Below are positions 14,087-20,812 of a stretch of DNA of 20,921 bases, one piece after another. A program made the translations under genes and the position numbers. Source of the stretch: a virus; IMG/VR virus record IMGVR_UViG_3300009103_000182, positions 1 to 20,921 of that record. The stretch is one strand, 5' to 3'. Numbering within the stretch: position 1 is the stretch's first letter; each line of letters starts with the position of its first letter. Under the pieces are notes generated by a model. That model searched no databases. It was not told the DNA's origin and saw only the letters and a list, made by a program, of their open reading frames with translations.

Positions 14087-14146
14087 GCAATTCCTAAGGG
14101 AATAAGTTGCAACAAGAGGCGTTGAAGCGAGAGTGGAGACGCCTCT
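14087..14146 (+). promoter_or_regulatory. Tandem RNA hairpins before the primase gene
   Basis: The 70-base gap 14087-14156 holds two hairpins. The first begins right after the previous stop: GCAA (14087-14090) pairs with TTGC (14107-14110) and TTCC (14091-14094) with GGAA (14099-14102), loop TAAG, with a second TAAG bulged on the 3' side. The second has a perfect eight-base stem, AGAGGCGT (14115-14122) with ACGCCTCT (14139-14146), and a 16-base purine-rich loop. Only a weak T-run follows. The second stem ends ten bases before the primase ATG, which has no Shine-Dalgarno site. Candidate attenuator, processing site or translational control element. Confidence 0.55.
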
Positions 14147-14156
14147 ACTTTAAGTT

Positions 14157-15656
14157 ATGACAGAATTTGAAAAGATATTTGACGGATTAAAGAGGGCTCA
14201 CGGATGTACCTATATTAACACTGCTCCAGCAAATGGAGAGAAGTTAAAAGGAAAATCTTTTGTAAAAAGAGAACCAGTTACATCGAGTCATTACGAAAAT
14301 CATATTAAAGGTGTAGAACCTACACTAGGTATCATTCCTATTAATGAAAACAATCAATGTATATGGGGATGTATTGATGTAGATTCATACGCAGGTTTTG
14401 ATCACAAAAAATTATTAGCTAAAATTAAAATTTTAAAATTACCATTAGTAGTATGTAGATCTAAAAGTGGTGGCGCACATATATTTTTATTCTCACAAAA
14501 ATTTATAGATGCAAAAATAATGAGAGACAAACTCTTAGAGATAAGAGCTATATTAGGTTTTGCTAATGCAGAGGTCTTTCCAAAACAAATAGAATTAAAA
14601 TCAGAAGAAGATACTGGAAACTTTTTAAACCTTCCTTATTTCAAAGGAGATAACACAACGAGATATGCATTCAAAGAGGATGGTGCAGCAGCAAGTTTAG
14701 AAGAATTTTATAGAATCATAAATAATGTAAAACAACTAGATGTTGGTTCTATAAAAGTGCAGAGGCCTGAATCAGAATTTTCTGATGGGCCTCCGTGCAT
14801 AGAAACATTAGCAGCCGGAGGAATAAAAGAAGGTGGAAGAAATGCTTCTTTATTTCATTTTGGAGTCTTTGCTAAAAAGAAATGGAAAGATTGGAAAGAA
14901 AAAATTTCTTGGTTCCACAGAGAATATATGGAAGGAGATTTAGATCAAAAAGAAATAGATATTATTAAATCACAAATAGAGAAAAAAGATTGGGGATATA
15001 AATGTAAAGATGAACCAATGTGTAGTCATTGTGATAAAACATTATGTAAGAGAAGAAAGTATGGAATAGGTGATGCACCAACATTTCCAGAGTTAAGTGA
15101 CTTACAAGAAATTCAATTAGAACATCCTTATTATTATTTAAACGTAGATGGTAAAAGATTAAGATTAGATAGTCCAAAACATTTAAGACAACAATCATTA
15201 TTTGAAGAAGCATGTATAGCAGGAGTAGGAATGTTACCACCAACTTTAAAAACTAAAGATTGGAAACAATTAATAAACGGTTTATTAGCAGGGAGAGAAG
15301 TAATAGATGCACCGGAAGGAATGAAAACAGAAGATCAATTAAGAGAACACTTAGAAGATTATTGTAGTGATAGAAGACAAACAAAAAGAAAAGAAGATAT
15401 TGAAAGAGGGAATGTTTGGAGTGATGATGAGAATCATTACTTTAAATTTAGACACTTCTTTCATGATCATTTACAAAGAAGAAGATGGTCTCATGACTAT
15501 CAAAAAACTTCAGCCTGGATGAAAGAGTGGTTTGATGCCAAGATTAAAGTAATAGATGCTAGTGGTAAGAGTATTAAAGTTATGTATGTTAAAAAATTTA
15601 ATAATACAAAAACAGAATTTAAATCACCAGGATATAAACCTAAGGACCCATATTAA
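14157..15656 (+). CDS. Archaeo-eukaryotic-type primase (TOTE-like primase domain with C-terminal Cys cluster)
   Basis: Encodes 499 residues. The N-terminal domain fits an archaeo-eukaryotic primase (AEP) core of the TOTE/phage type: IWGCIDVDSYAG (69-80) with the DxD metal ligands Asp74 and Asp76, VVCRSKSGGAHIFLF (98-112) with the SxxxH pattern (Ser104, His108), and AEVFPKQIEL ... GNFLNLPYF (138-162), the usual third region followed by TRYAF. Residues 221-260 (GGIKEGGRNASLFHFGVFAK) resemble a PriCT-type helical domain, and Cys283, Cys289, Cys292 and Cys297 could bind zinc. The C-terminal 190 residues are unassigned. It would make primers for the family A polymerase downstream. No ribosome binding site is visible; a stop sits two codons upstream in frame, so the ATG is firm. 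Confidence 0.82.
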   Translation: MTEFEKIFDGLKRAHGCTYINTAPANGEKLKGKSFVKREPVTSSHYENHIKGVEPTLGIIPINENNQCIWGCIDVDSYAGFDHKKLLAKIKILKLPLVVCRSKSGGAHIFLFSQKFIDAKIMRDKLLEIRAILGFANAEVFPKQIELKSEEDTGNFLNLPYFKGDNTTRYAFKEDGAAASLEEFYRIINNVKQLDVGSIKVQRPESEFSDGPPCIETLAAGGIKEGGRNASLFHFGVFAKKKWKDWKEKISWFHREYMEGDLDQKEIDIIKSQIEKKDWGYKCKDEPMCSHCDKTLCKRRKYGIGDAPTFPELSDLQEIQLEHPYYYLNVDGKRLRLDSPKHLRQQSLFEEACIAGVGMLPPTLKTKDWKQLINGLLAGREVIDAPEGMKTEDQLREHLEDYCSDRRQTKRKEDIERGNVWSDDENHYFKFRHFFHDHLQRRRWSHDYQKTSAWMKEWFDAKIKVIDASGKSIKVMYVKKFNNTKTEFKSPGYKPKDPY

Positions 15657-15856
15657 TGAAGTTAAGATGTTTTATTGAAAGTTTTATTGATGTAGGTAGT
15701 GGATTAATTTTAGCAATCTTAATTCAATTATATATATTTCCATTCTTTGGATTATACCCAACGATATGGGATAGCCTACATATAGCATTAATATTTACAG
15801 CAGTTTCCATTATTAGATCATCAATATGGAGACATTTTTTTGGAAGGGTTAAATGA
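15656..15856 (+). CDS. Two-span membrane protein, DUF7220-like
   Basis: Encodes 66 residues. The pattern ESFIDVGSGLILAILIQLYIFPFFGLYP (8-35) followed by LHIALIFTAVSIIRSSIWRHFF (41-62) matches the small phage membrane family known as DUF7220: an E-S-x-x-[DN] start, a Q-x-x-x-FP-x-FG loop and a closing FTxxSxxRSxxxRxxF helix. Two membrane helices at about 12-30 and 41-57 are separated by a short polar loop, with basic residues at the C-terminus. It is coupled on both sides: TAATG with the primase and ATGA with the helicase. Function is unknown; its repeated placement among phage replication genes could reflect tethering of replication to the inner membrane, which is speculation. Confidence 0.8.
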   Translation: MKLRCFIESFIDVGSGLILAILIQLYIFPFFGLYPTIWDSLHIALIFTAVSIIRSSIWRHFFGRVK

Positions 15857-17346
15857 AAACAATAGTATTAGGACCTCCAGGGACAGGGAAAACTCACACA
15901 TTACTTAATAAAGTTGATGATTATTTAAAAGAAACTGATCCAGATAGAATAGGATATTTCGCTTTTACTCAAAAAGCTGCATACGAAGCAAGGGATAGAG
16001 CAATGAAAAAATTTAATTTAACTGAGGATGATCTACCACACTTTAGAACTTTACATTCTCTAGCATTCAGAAGACTTGGTTTAAAAAAAGAAAATGTAAT
16101 GCAACCGTTTCATTATAGAGATTTAGGAGAAAAATTAAAACTTCCTCTTTCTGTTCCTACATGGGAACATGACGAAGGGAATGCATTCTTTACTTCTAAT
16201 AGTGAAGAATTAAGTATTATAGATAAAGCTAGACATAAGGAAATAACTGTGATGGAACAATATGATTTAGGAGAACACACGAAAGAAGTTTCTAGAGAAA
16301 AACTTATTATCTTGGACCAGGAAATAAAAAAATATAAAAAAGAATATGGTCTTATAGATTTTCATGACATGATTACAGAATTTATTAAGAGTGATAAGTG
16401 TCCTAAATTTGATGTAACATTTATAGATGAAGCACAAGATTTATCTAAAGTCCAATGGCAAATGGCTCATAATATTTGGGATAATACACAAGATTCTTTT
16501 GTTGCAGGAGATGATGATCAGGCAATTTTTAGATGGGCAGGAGCAGATGTGGATAGTTTTATTGCATTAGATGGTAAAATAAATCAGTTAATTCAATCGT
16601 TTAGAGTACCAGCTAAAATTCATAAATTAGCGGCCAATATTGTACATCGAATCTCAAAAAGAATCAATAAGAATTGGTTGCCTTCTCAACGTGAAGGAGA
16701 GATAAAATGGTATGATAGTTTTGATCAAATAAATTTAAAAGAAGGAAATTGGTTAGTATTAAGTAGGACTAATCATCAACTAAATGATATTGAAAAAGTT
16801 TTATATGAAGATGGAATGTATTTTAAAAATAGAAATAAAAGAAATTACGAAGCAGATTTATATCAAGCAATAACTGATTATGAAAATTTAAGAAAAGGTC
16901 AGTTGGTTCCATACAAAGCTATAGAAAAAATTTATAGTTATATGACACCAACACATAAAGATAAAAAAGGATTGTTAGGTATGGCAAAAGAATCTTTTTA
17001 TGGTATAGATGCATTAAAAAATAAGCATGGTTTAAAAACTGATAAAGTTTGGTACGAAGCTTTTGACGATGCACCATACAGGAGAGTAGAATATATTAGA
17101 TCAATGAAAAATAATAAAGAGAAATTAAATACAGATCCTAGAATTAATCTATCAACTATACACGGAGCTAAAGGTGGCGAGTCAGACAATGTTGTCTTAC
17201 TAACTGATCTAACAGAAAACACAATGAAGGGTTATGAAAATAATCCTGATGATGAAGAAAGATTGTTTTATGTTGGAGCGACAAGAACTAAAAAAACATT
17301 ACATATTATAAGACCTAAAGATAATTACAAAGGATATAGAATATGA
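15853..17346 (+). CDS. UvrD/Rep-like superfamily 1 DNA helicase
   Basis: Encodes 497 residues with a full set of SF1 motifs: Walker A GPPGTGKT (7-14), motif Ia AFTQKAAYEARDR (37-49), TLHSLAFRRL (66-75), Walker B FIDEAQDLSKVQWQM (190-204), motif III GDDDQAIFRWAGA (219-231), motif IV SFRVP (249-253), motif V STIHGAKGGESDNV (about 434-447) and motif VI FYVGATRTKK (about 471-480). The family translocates 3'-5' on ssDNA using ATP. At 497 residues it is shorter than cellular UvrD or Rep (about 700), mainly in the accessory subdomains. No DnaB/T7 gp4-type replicative helicase lies in the window, so this protein or the SNF2 protein may supply unwinding for phage replication. Starts at ATGA overlapping the previous gene. 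Confidence 0.93.
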   Translation: MKTIVLGPPGTGKTHTLLNKVDDYLKETDPDRIGYFAFTQKAAYEARDRAMKKFNLTEDDLPHFRTLHSLAFRRLGLKKENVMQPFHYRDLGEKLKLPLSVPTWEHDEGNAFFTSNSEELSIIDKARHKEITVMEQYDLGEHTKEVSREKLIILDQEIKKYKKEYGLIDFHDMITEFIKSDKCPKFDVTFIDEAQDLSKVQWQMAHNIWDNTQDSFVAGDDDQAIFRWAGADVDSFIALDGKINQLIQSFRVPAKIHKLAANIVHRISKRINKNWLPSQREGEIKWYDSFDQINLKEGNWLVLSRTNHQLNDIEKVLYEDGMYFKNRNKRNYEADLYQAITDYENLRKGQLVPYKAIEKIYSYMTPTHKDKKGLLGMAKESFYGIDALKNKHGLKTDKVWYEAFDDAPYRRVEYIRSMKNNKEKLNTDPRINLSTIHGAKGGESDNVVLLTDLTENTMKGYENNPDDEERLFYVGATRTKKTLHIIRPKDNYKGYRI

Positions 17347-17594
17347 GTGATGATATATATAAAAAGCAGGTAGGTGGGACCCACTATAAATCCATGGTTA
17401 TTCAGCCATCAGAATTTATTAACAGAAATAATATTCCGTTTGCTGAAGGGAATGCTATAAAATATTTATGTCGACACAAACAGAAGAATCAAAAACAAGA
17501 TCTATTAAAAGCAAAACATTATATAGATATGGCTATTGATAGAGATTATCCTGAACAAGAAAAGAAATCAAACTCCTGGGGAATAGTTGGATGA
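17343..17594 (+). CDS. DUF3310 protein (T7 gp1.7-like domain)
   Basis: Encodes 83 residues. The DUF3310 pattern is complete: GGTHYKSMVIQPSEFI (11-26), FAEGNAIKYLCRHKQKN (33-49) and DLLKAKHYIDMAID (53-66). This domain is also found at the C-terminus of T7 gp1.7, reported to act as a nucleotide kinase in dNTP metabolism. Whether the isolated domain phosphorylates nucleotides is not settled, so the family name is safer than the activity. There is no Walker A loop. It overlaps the helicase gene by ATGA and the nuclease gene at its 3' end by ATGA, within the replication operon. Confidence 0.9.
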   Translation: MSDDIYKKQVGGTHYKSMVIQPSEFINRNNIPFAEGNAIKYLCRHKQKNQKQDLLKAKHYIDMAIDRDYPEQEKKSNSWGIVG

Positions 17595-17902
17595 AATTAA
17601 ATCATTTAAAAGATTCTGCACGAATTGGCACTATTTATGAACATGAGGCAGTAAATCATTTTTTAAAAAAAGGGTGTCATGTTTTTAAAAATGTGTGTCA
17701 ACATGGACCTTTAGATATAGTCGTAGTATATCCAACTGGAGAAATTGAATTATTGGATATTAAAAAACGTTCAATAAGAAAAAGAGATAATTTACCTATT
17801 CATCGTTCTCTGACCGAGGAACAAAAAAAATTAAATGTCAGATTATTTTATATTGATGATGACTATGAAGGTCATTATCACCCACCTAAAGGAGTCAAAT
17901 GA
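17591..17902 (+). CDS. PD-(D/E)XK endonuclease, Holliday-junction-resolvase-like
   Basis: Encodes 103 residues. The fold signature is present: an N-terminal helix with Glu17 (RIGTIYEHEAVNHFLKKG), then CQHGPLDIVVV (36-46) with Asp42, and GEIELLDIKKRS (50-61) with Asp56 and Lys58, giving the E ... D ... DxK layout of PD-(D/E)XK nucleases; a Gln/Lys helix follows (EEQKKLNVRLFYID). Phage members at this position, next to polymerase, resolve branched DNA or degrade host DNA, like T7 gp3 in role but not necessarily in ancestry. Overlaps the DUF3310 gene and polymerase gene by four bases each. Small size fits a homodimer. Substrate specificity cannot be read. Confidence 0.8.
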   Translation: MKLNHLKDSARIGTIYEHEAVNHFLKKGCHVFKNVCQHGPLDIVVVYPTGEIELLDIKKRSIRKRDNLPIHRSLTEEQKKLNVRLFYIDDDYEGHYHPPKGVK

Positions 17903-19752
17903 TACAAGTACCACTATTTAAACCACAAACAGAATGGCTACCACCAGAAGATTTTCCCGATCTATCTAAATATAAAGAGATAGCAATCGACTTGGAAACA
18001 AAAGACCCAGACCTAATTAAGATGGGTTCAGGTTCAGTAGCTAAACGTGGATGTATTACAGGTATAGCAGTGGCTGTAGAAGGTTGGTCTGCTTATTATC
18101 CAGTGGCCCACGAAGGTGGTGGAAACATGGATAAAACAAGGGTTTTTGACTACTTTAGAAATATTCTAAAGAGCGATGCTACCAAGATATTTCATAATGC
18201 AATGTATGACGTGTGTTGGTTAAAAGCTGAGGGACTTGAAGTTAATGGTCCTATTGTTGATACAATGATAGCAACAGCATTAGTAGATGAGAACAGAAGG
18301 AAGTATGATTTAAATTCTTGTTCAAGAGAATACATTGGAACAGGTAAAGATGAAGCTGCATTATATGAAGCAGCAAAGTCATGGGGAGTTGATCCTAAAG
18401 CAGAAATGTACAAACTACCTGCTATGTATGTTGGAGCCTATGCAGAAAAAGATGCACAAATAACTTTAGAGTTATGGAAGTATTTAAAACAAGAAATAAT
18501 TAATCAAGATTTAAAATCTATCTTTTCATTAGAGACTGACTTATTTCCTTGCCTCGTTGATATGCGTTTTTTAGGAGTTCGTGTAGACGTAGAACAAGCT
18601 CACATATTAAAAGACAAATTACTTGAACAAGAAAAAGAATGCTTATTAAAAGTAAAAAAAGAAACATCAATAGATGTTCAAATATGGGCTGCACGTTCAA
18701 TAGCGAAAGTCTTTCAAAAACTTTCCCTACCATATGACTCAACCGAAAAAACAAATTCTCCATCATTTACTAAAAATTTTCTTCAGAATCACGCCCACCC
18801 ACTAGTGAAACTGATTGCCCGGGCTCGTGAAATTAATAAAGCCCATACCACTTTTATAGATACTATACTAAAACATTCACATAATGGAAGGATATATTCT
18901 GAAATAAATCAGCTTAGATCCGATAATGGTGGTACAGTAACGGGTAGATTTAGCTACTCAAATCCAAATTTACAACAAATTCCTGCACGAAACAAGGAAC
19001 TTGGACCTGCTATTAGGTCATTATTTATACCTGAAGAAGGGTGTAAATGGGGAGTATTTGATTATTCACAACAAGAACCTAGATTAGTTGTACACTACGC
19101 AGCGCTTCAGGGATTGTATGGAGTGAATGAAGTAGTTGATGCATACAAAGAAGGTGATGCAGACTTCCATAGTATCGTAGCTGATATGGCAGAGATACCT
19201 AGATCACAAGCTAAAACTATTAACCTTGGATTGTTCTATGGTATGGGTAAAAATAAATTACAGGCCGAACTTGGAGTAAGTAAAGATAAAGCTGATGAAC
19301 TATTTAAAAAATATCATCAACGTGTACCGTTCGTTAAACAGTTAATGGATAACGTAATGTACAGAGCCCAAGATGCTGGTCGAATCCGTACATTGCTAGG
19401 ACGAGCGTGTCGTTTCCCTTTATGGGAACCTGCTCAATTCGGGATACATAAAGCGTTGAGTCATGAAGAAGCACTCAGGGAACACGGACCGGGGATTAAA
19501 CGTGCTTATACATACAAAGCTTTAAATAGACTCATACAAGGATCAGCAGCAGATATGACTAAAAAAGCTATGTTAGAGCTTTATAAAGAAGGTATTATAC
19601 CACATATTCAAGTGCATGATGAGTTGGATATATCAGTAGAATCTGATATAATGGCGGCCAAAATAAAACAAATAATGGAAAGTGCTGTAACACTTGAAGT
19701 TCCTAATAAAATAGATTATGAATGTGGCAGCAATTGGGGTAATATAAAATGA
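17899..19752 (+). CDS. polA: Family A DNA polymerase with 3'-5' proofreading domain
   Basis: Encodes 617 residues. The proofreading exonuclease occupies about 25-200: ExoI AIDLETKDP (Asp31, Glu33), ExoII IFHNAMYDVCWL (Asp104) and ExoIII YAEKDAQITLELW (Tyr181, Asp185). Polymerase motifs: TGRFSYSNPNLQQIP (348-362), motif A VFDYSQQEPRL (Asp388), motif B RSQAKTINLGLFYGMG (Arg435, Lys439, Tyr447) and motif C IQVHDELDISV (Asp574, Glu575). All expected catalytic residues are present. There is no 5'-3' exonuclease domain, as in T7-type replicative enzymes. The residue aligned with E. coli Pol I Phe762 is Leu443, a variant common in marine phage enzymes. Coupled by ATGA to the nuclease upstream and a 33-aa membrane gene downstream. 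It is the likely replicase. Confidence 0.97.
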   Translation: MIQVPLFKPQTEWLPPEDFPDLSKYKEIAIDLETKDPDLIKMGSGSVAKRGCITGIAVAVEGWSAYYPVAHEGGGNMDKTRVFDYFRNILKSDATKIFHNAMYDVCWLKAEGLEVNGPIVDTMIATALVDENRRKYDLNSCSREYIGTGKDEAALYEAAKSWGVDPKAEMYKLPAMYVGAYAEKDAQITLELWKYLKQEIINQDLKSIFSLETDLFPCLVDMRFLGVRVDVEQAHILKDKLLEQEKECLLKVKKETSIDVQIWAARSIAKVFQKLSLPYDSTEKTNSPSFTKNFLQNHAHPLVKLIARAREINKAHTTFIDTILKHSHNGRIYSEINQLRSDNGGTVTGRFSYSNPNLQQIPARNKELGPAIRSLFIPEEGCKWGVFDYSQQEPRLVVHYAALQGLYGVNEVVDAYKEGDADFHSIVADMAEIPRSQAKTINLGLFYGMGKNKLQAELGVSKDKADELFKKYHQRVPFVKQLMDNVMYRAQDAGRIRTLLGRACRFPLWEPAQFGIHKALSHEEALREHGPGIKRAYTYKALNRLIQGSAADMTKKAMLELYKEGIIPHIQVHDELDISVESDIMAAKIKQIMESAVTLEVPNKIDYECGSNWGNIK

Positions 19753-19850
19753 ATAAAATAAAAATTTTAGCTCAAAAACTATGGGTTGACTATAGAGGTT
19801 ATGTTATAGGAACCGCTATTGGTATAGTTATTGGCGTTGTATTGTTCTAA
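19749..19850 (+). CDS. 33-aa membrane peptide with glycine-zipper
   Basis: A 33-codon gene whose ATG overlaps the polymerase stop (ATGA, 19749-19752). The product is a basic N-terminus, MNKIKILAQKLWVDYRG, followed by one hydrophobic helix with Gly at 21, 25 and 29 (GTAIGIVIGVVLF), the GxxxGxxxG spacing that favours helix packing in membranes. Translation coupling and clear topology support it despite its size. It could be a pore-forming or regulatory membrane peptide; nothing more can be said from the sequence. Confidence 0.65.
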   Translation: MNKIKILAQKLWVDYRGYVIGTAIGIVIGVVLF

Positions 19851-19879
19851 TTAAACACTATAATTGAAGGGGAGAACTT

Positions 19880-19978
19880 ATGAAAAAACTTAAGTTACTC
19901 TGGATCAGATTTAAGGTACACTTGTTAAAAAGATATTTTGAAATGAATGGTATGATCCAAAAGAAGAGAAAAAAATGA
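19880..19978 (+). CDS. 32-aa strongly cationic peptide
   Basis: Begins after a good ribosome binding site (AAGGGGAG, 19867-19874, five-base spacing), the reason to accept a 32-codon gene. The product, MKKLKLLWIRFKVHLLKRYF followed by EMNGMIQKKRKK, has alternating basic and hydrophobic residues suited to an amphipathic helix that binds membrane or nucleic acid, and a Lys-rich tail. Its stop overlaps the next ATG (ATGA at 19975-19978), coupling it to the Cys-rich protein. The family is unknown. Confidence 0.65.
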   Translation: MKKLKLLWIRFKVHLLKRYFEMNGMIQKKRKK

Positions 19979-20142
19979 TTAGAAAATTAATTAATAAATG
20001 GATAGAATGGCTTTTCAGCTGGCAAAAATCTAAAGCTGAAGGGTGTGGTAACTGTGGTCATAAGTGCCACTGCACAGGGGCAGAAAAAGATTATCCAGAT
20101 TGTCTTAATACAGATTGCAAATGTATAGAATGTAATTGCTAA
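19975..20142 (+). CDS. Cys-rich metallothionein-like 55-aa protein
   Basis: A 55-codon gene coupled at both ends (ATGA at 19975-19978; TAATG at 20140-20144). Residues 1-17 (MIRKLINKWIEWLFSWQ) are an amphipathic, Trp-rich helix. Residues 24-55 contain nine Cys and two His: CGNCGHKCHC at 24-33, Cys43, and CKCIECNC at 48-55, so CxxC and CxC pairs dominate. This density and spacing fit metal (zinc or copper) binding, as in metallothioneins or a multi-zinc knuckle. No bulk hydrophobic core is present outside the N-terminal helix. A membrane-attached metal-binding peptide is the simplest reading; a disulfide-rich toxin-like protein is less likely because there is no export signal. Homology was not searched. 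Confidence 0.75.
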   Translation: MIRKLINKWIEWLFSWQKSKAEGCGNCGHKCHCTGAEKDYPDCLNTDCKCIECNC

Positions 20143-20393
20143 TGATGGAAAAGGTTTTAACCCTGTTAGTGGGACTCCTAATAGCATTAGGAGGATGGTC
20201 GTTATCTAGAACATTTGAACTTTCTACAACTCAAGCAGTACTTGAAAATCAAATTGATCAATTAGAATTTAGAGTACAGATGTTAGATGAGAAGATGGAC
20301 AAGATGATGGACTCTGATGAAGAGATCATGGACCAACATAAAAAACTATTCGAGAAACTTGAATCAGGAAACACGGGGTATAGTTATAACTAA
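20142..20393 (+). CDS. Single-span membrane protein with C-terminal coiled coil
   Basis: Encodes 83 residues from the ATG at 20142, chosen because it overlaps the preceding stop (TAATG); an ATG at 20145 is equally possible, while an upstream TTG is not needed. Residues 4-20 are a membrane helix (KVLTLLVGLLIALGGWS), followed by a hydrophilic helix with heptad-like Leu/Met spacing (VLENQIDQLEFRVQMLDEKM, 33-52) and an acidic tail. The layout (N-terminal anchor, long coiled coil) suits an i-spanin-like lysis protein or other envelope protein, but no second spanin partner is evident. Coupled to the next gene by TAATG at 20391-20395. Confidence 0.7.
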   Translation: MMEKVLTLLVGLLIALGGWSLSRTFELSTTQAVLENQIDQLEFRVQMLDEKMDKMMDSDEEIMDQHKKLFEKLESGNTGYSYN

Positions 20394-20812
20394 TGGCACT
20401 TAAAATTTCAGAAGAAGCAGCAGTACAAATGCCGATGAAAACGGTTGCCAGTTTGATTTGTATGGTCGCGATCGGGACCTGGGCTTATTTCGGGATTATT
20501 GAGACCCAAAACAAAATTCAAACAACAGTAGAGTTAATGCAAAAAGATTTAGTGGAGAATACAGATTTTAGAATCAAGTGGCCGCGGGGTCAACTTGGTT
20601 CGCTTCCTGCAGATTCCGAGCAATTCATGATGATCGAGGATCTTTACAAGACCACTGATAAGTTGAATGCACATATTGAGAATATGGCTTTAAATAAAGT
20701 AAACATAGAATTTTTAAGAAAACAAATGGATAAAGTTTTAGAAGATATAGAAAAACTTAAAGACCAAAATAGAGAAATGCATTATAAAAACGGAAATGGG
20801 AGTACACACTAA
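20393..20812 (+). CDS. Conserved marine-phage membrane protein (MALKISEE ... KWPRGQLGSLPADSEQFMMIE)
   Basis: Encodes 139 residues. One membrane helix lies at about 15-34 (MKTVASLICMVAIGTWAYFG), then NTDFRIKWPRGQLGSLPADS EQFMMIE (56-82) and a coiled coil at 84-128 (LNAHIENMAL ... LEDIEKLKDQ). From memory, the MALKISEE start and the FRIKWPRGxxGSLPADSEQF block are strongly conserved in many cyanophage and pelagiphage genomes as an uncharacterised protein, often next to the MIETVFAL gene that follows here. The central part is GC-richer than its surroundings. The anchor plus coiled coil suggests a role at the host inner membrane, but none is established. Confidence 0.85.
   Translation: MALKISEEAAVQMPMKTVASLICMVAIGTWAYFGIIETQNKIQTTVELMQKDLVENTDFRIKWPRGQLGSLPADSEQFMMIEDLYKTTDKLNAHIENMALNKVNIEFLRKQMDKVLEDIEKLKDQNREMHYKNGNGSTH

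Noticed and set aside
14087-14156. Possible tRNA because the gap is about tRNA length and structured
   Set aside because: No T-loop, no D-loop and no matching acceptor ends; two simple hairpins explain the pairing.
19859-19864. Perfect TATAAT before the 32-aa gene
   Set aside because: No good -35 at 16-18 bases, and transcription would start inside the Shine-Dalgarno site of the gene it should serve.
20136-20141. TTG start two codons upstream for the 83-aa membrane protein
   Set aside because: ATG at 20142 overlaps the preceding stop in the TAATG style seen throughout the window and makes the rare TTG unnecessary.
19987-20187. 66-residue open frame on the - strand
   Set aside because: Opposite the coupled Cys-rich gene; its hydrophobic, Cys-poor product has no ribosome site and is a shadow.
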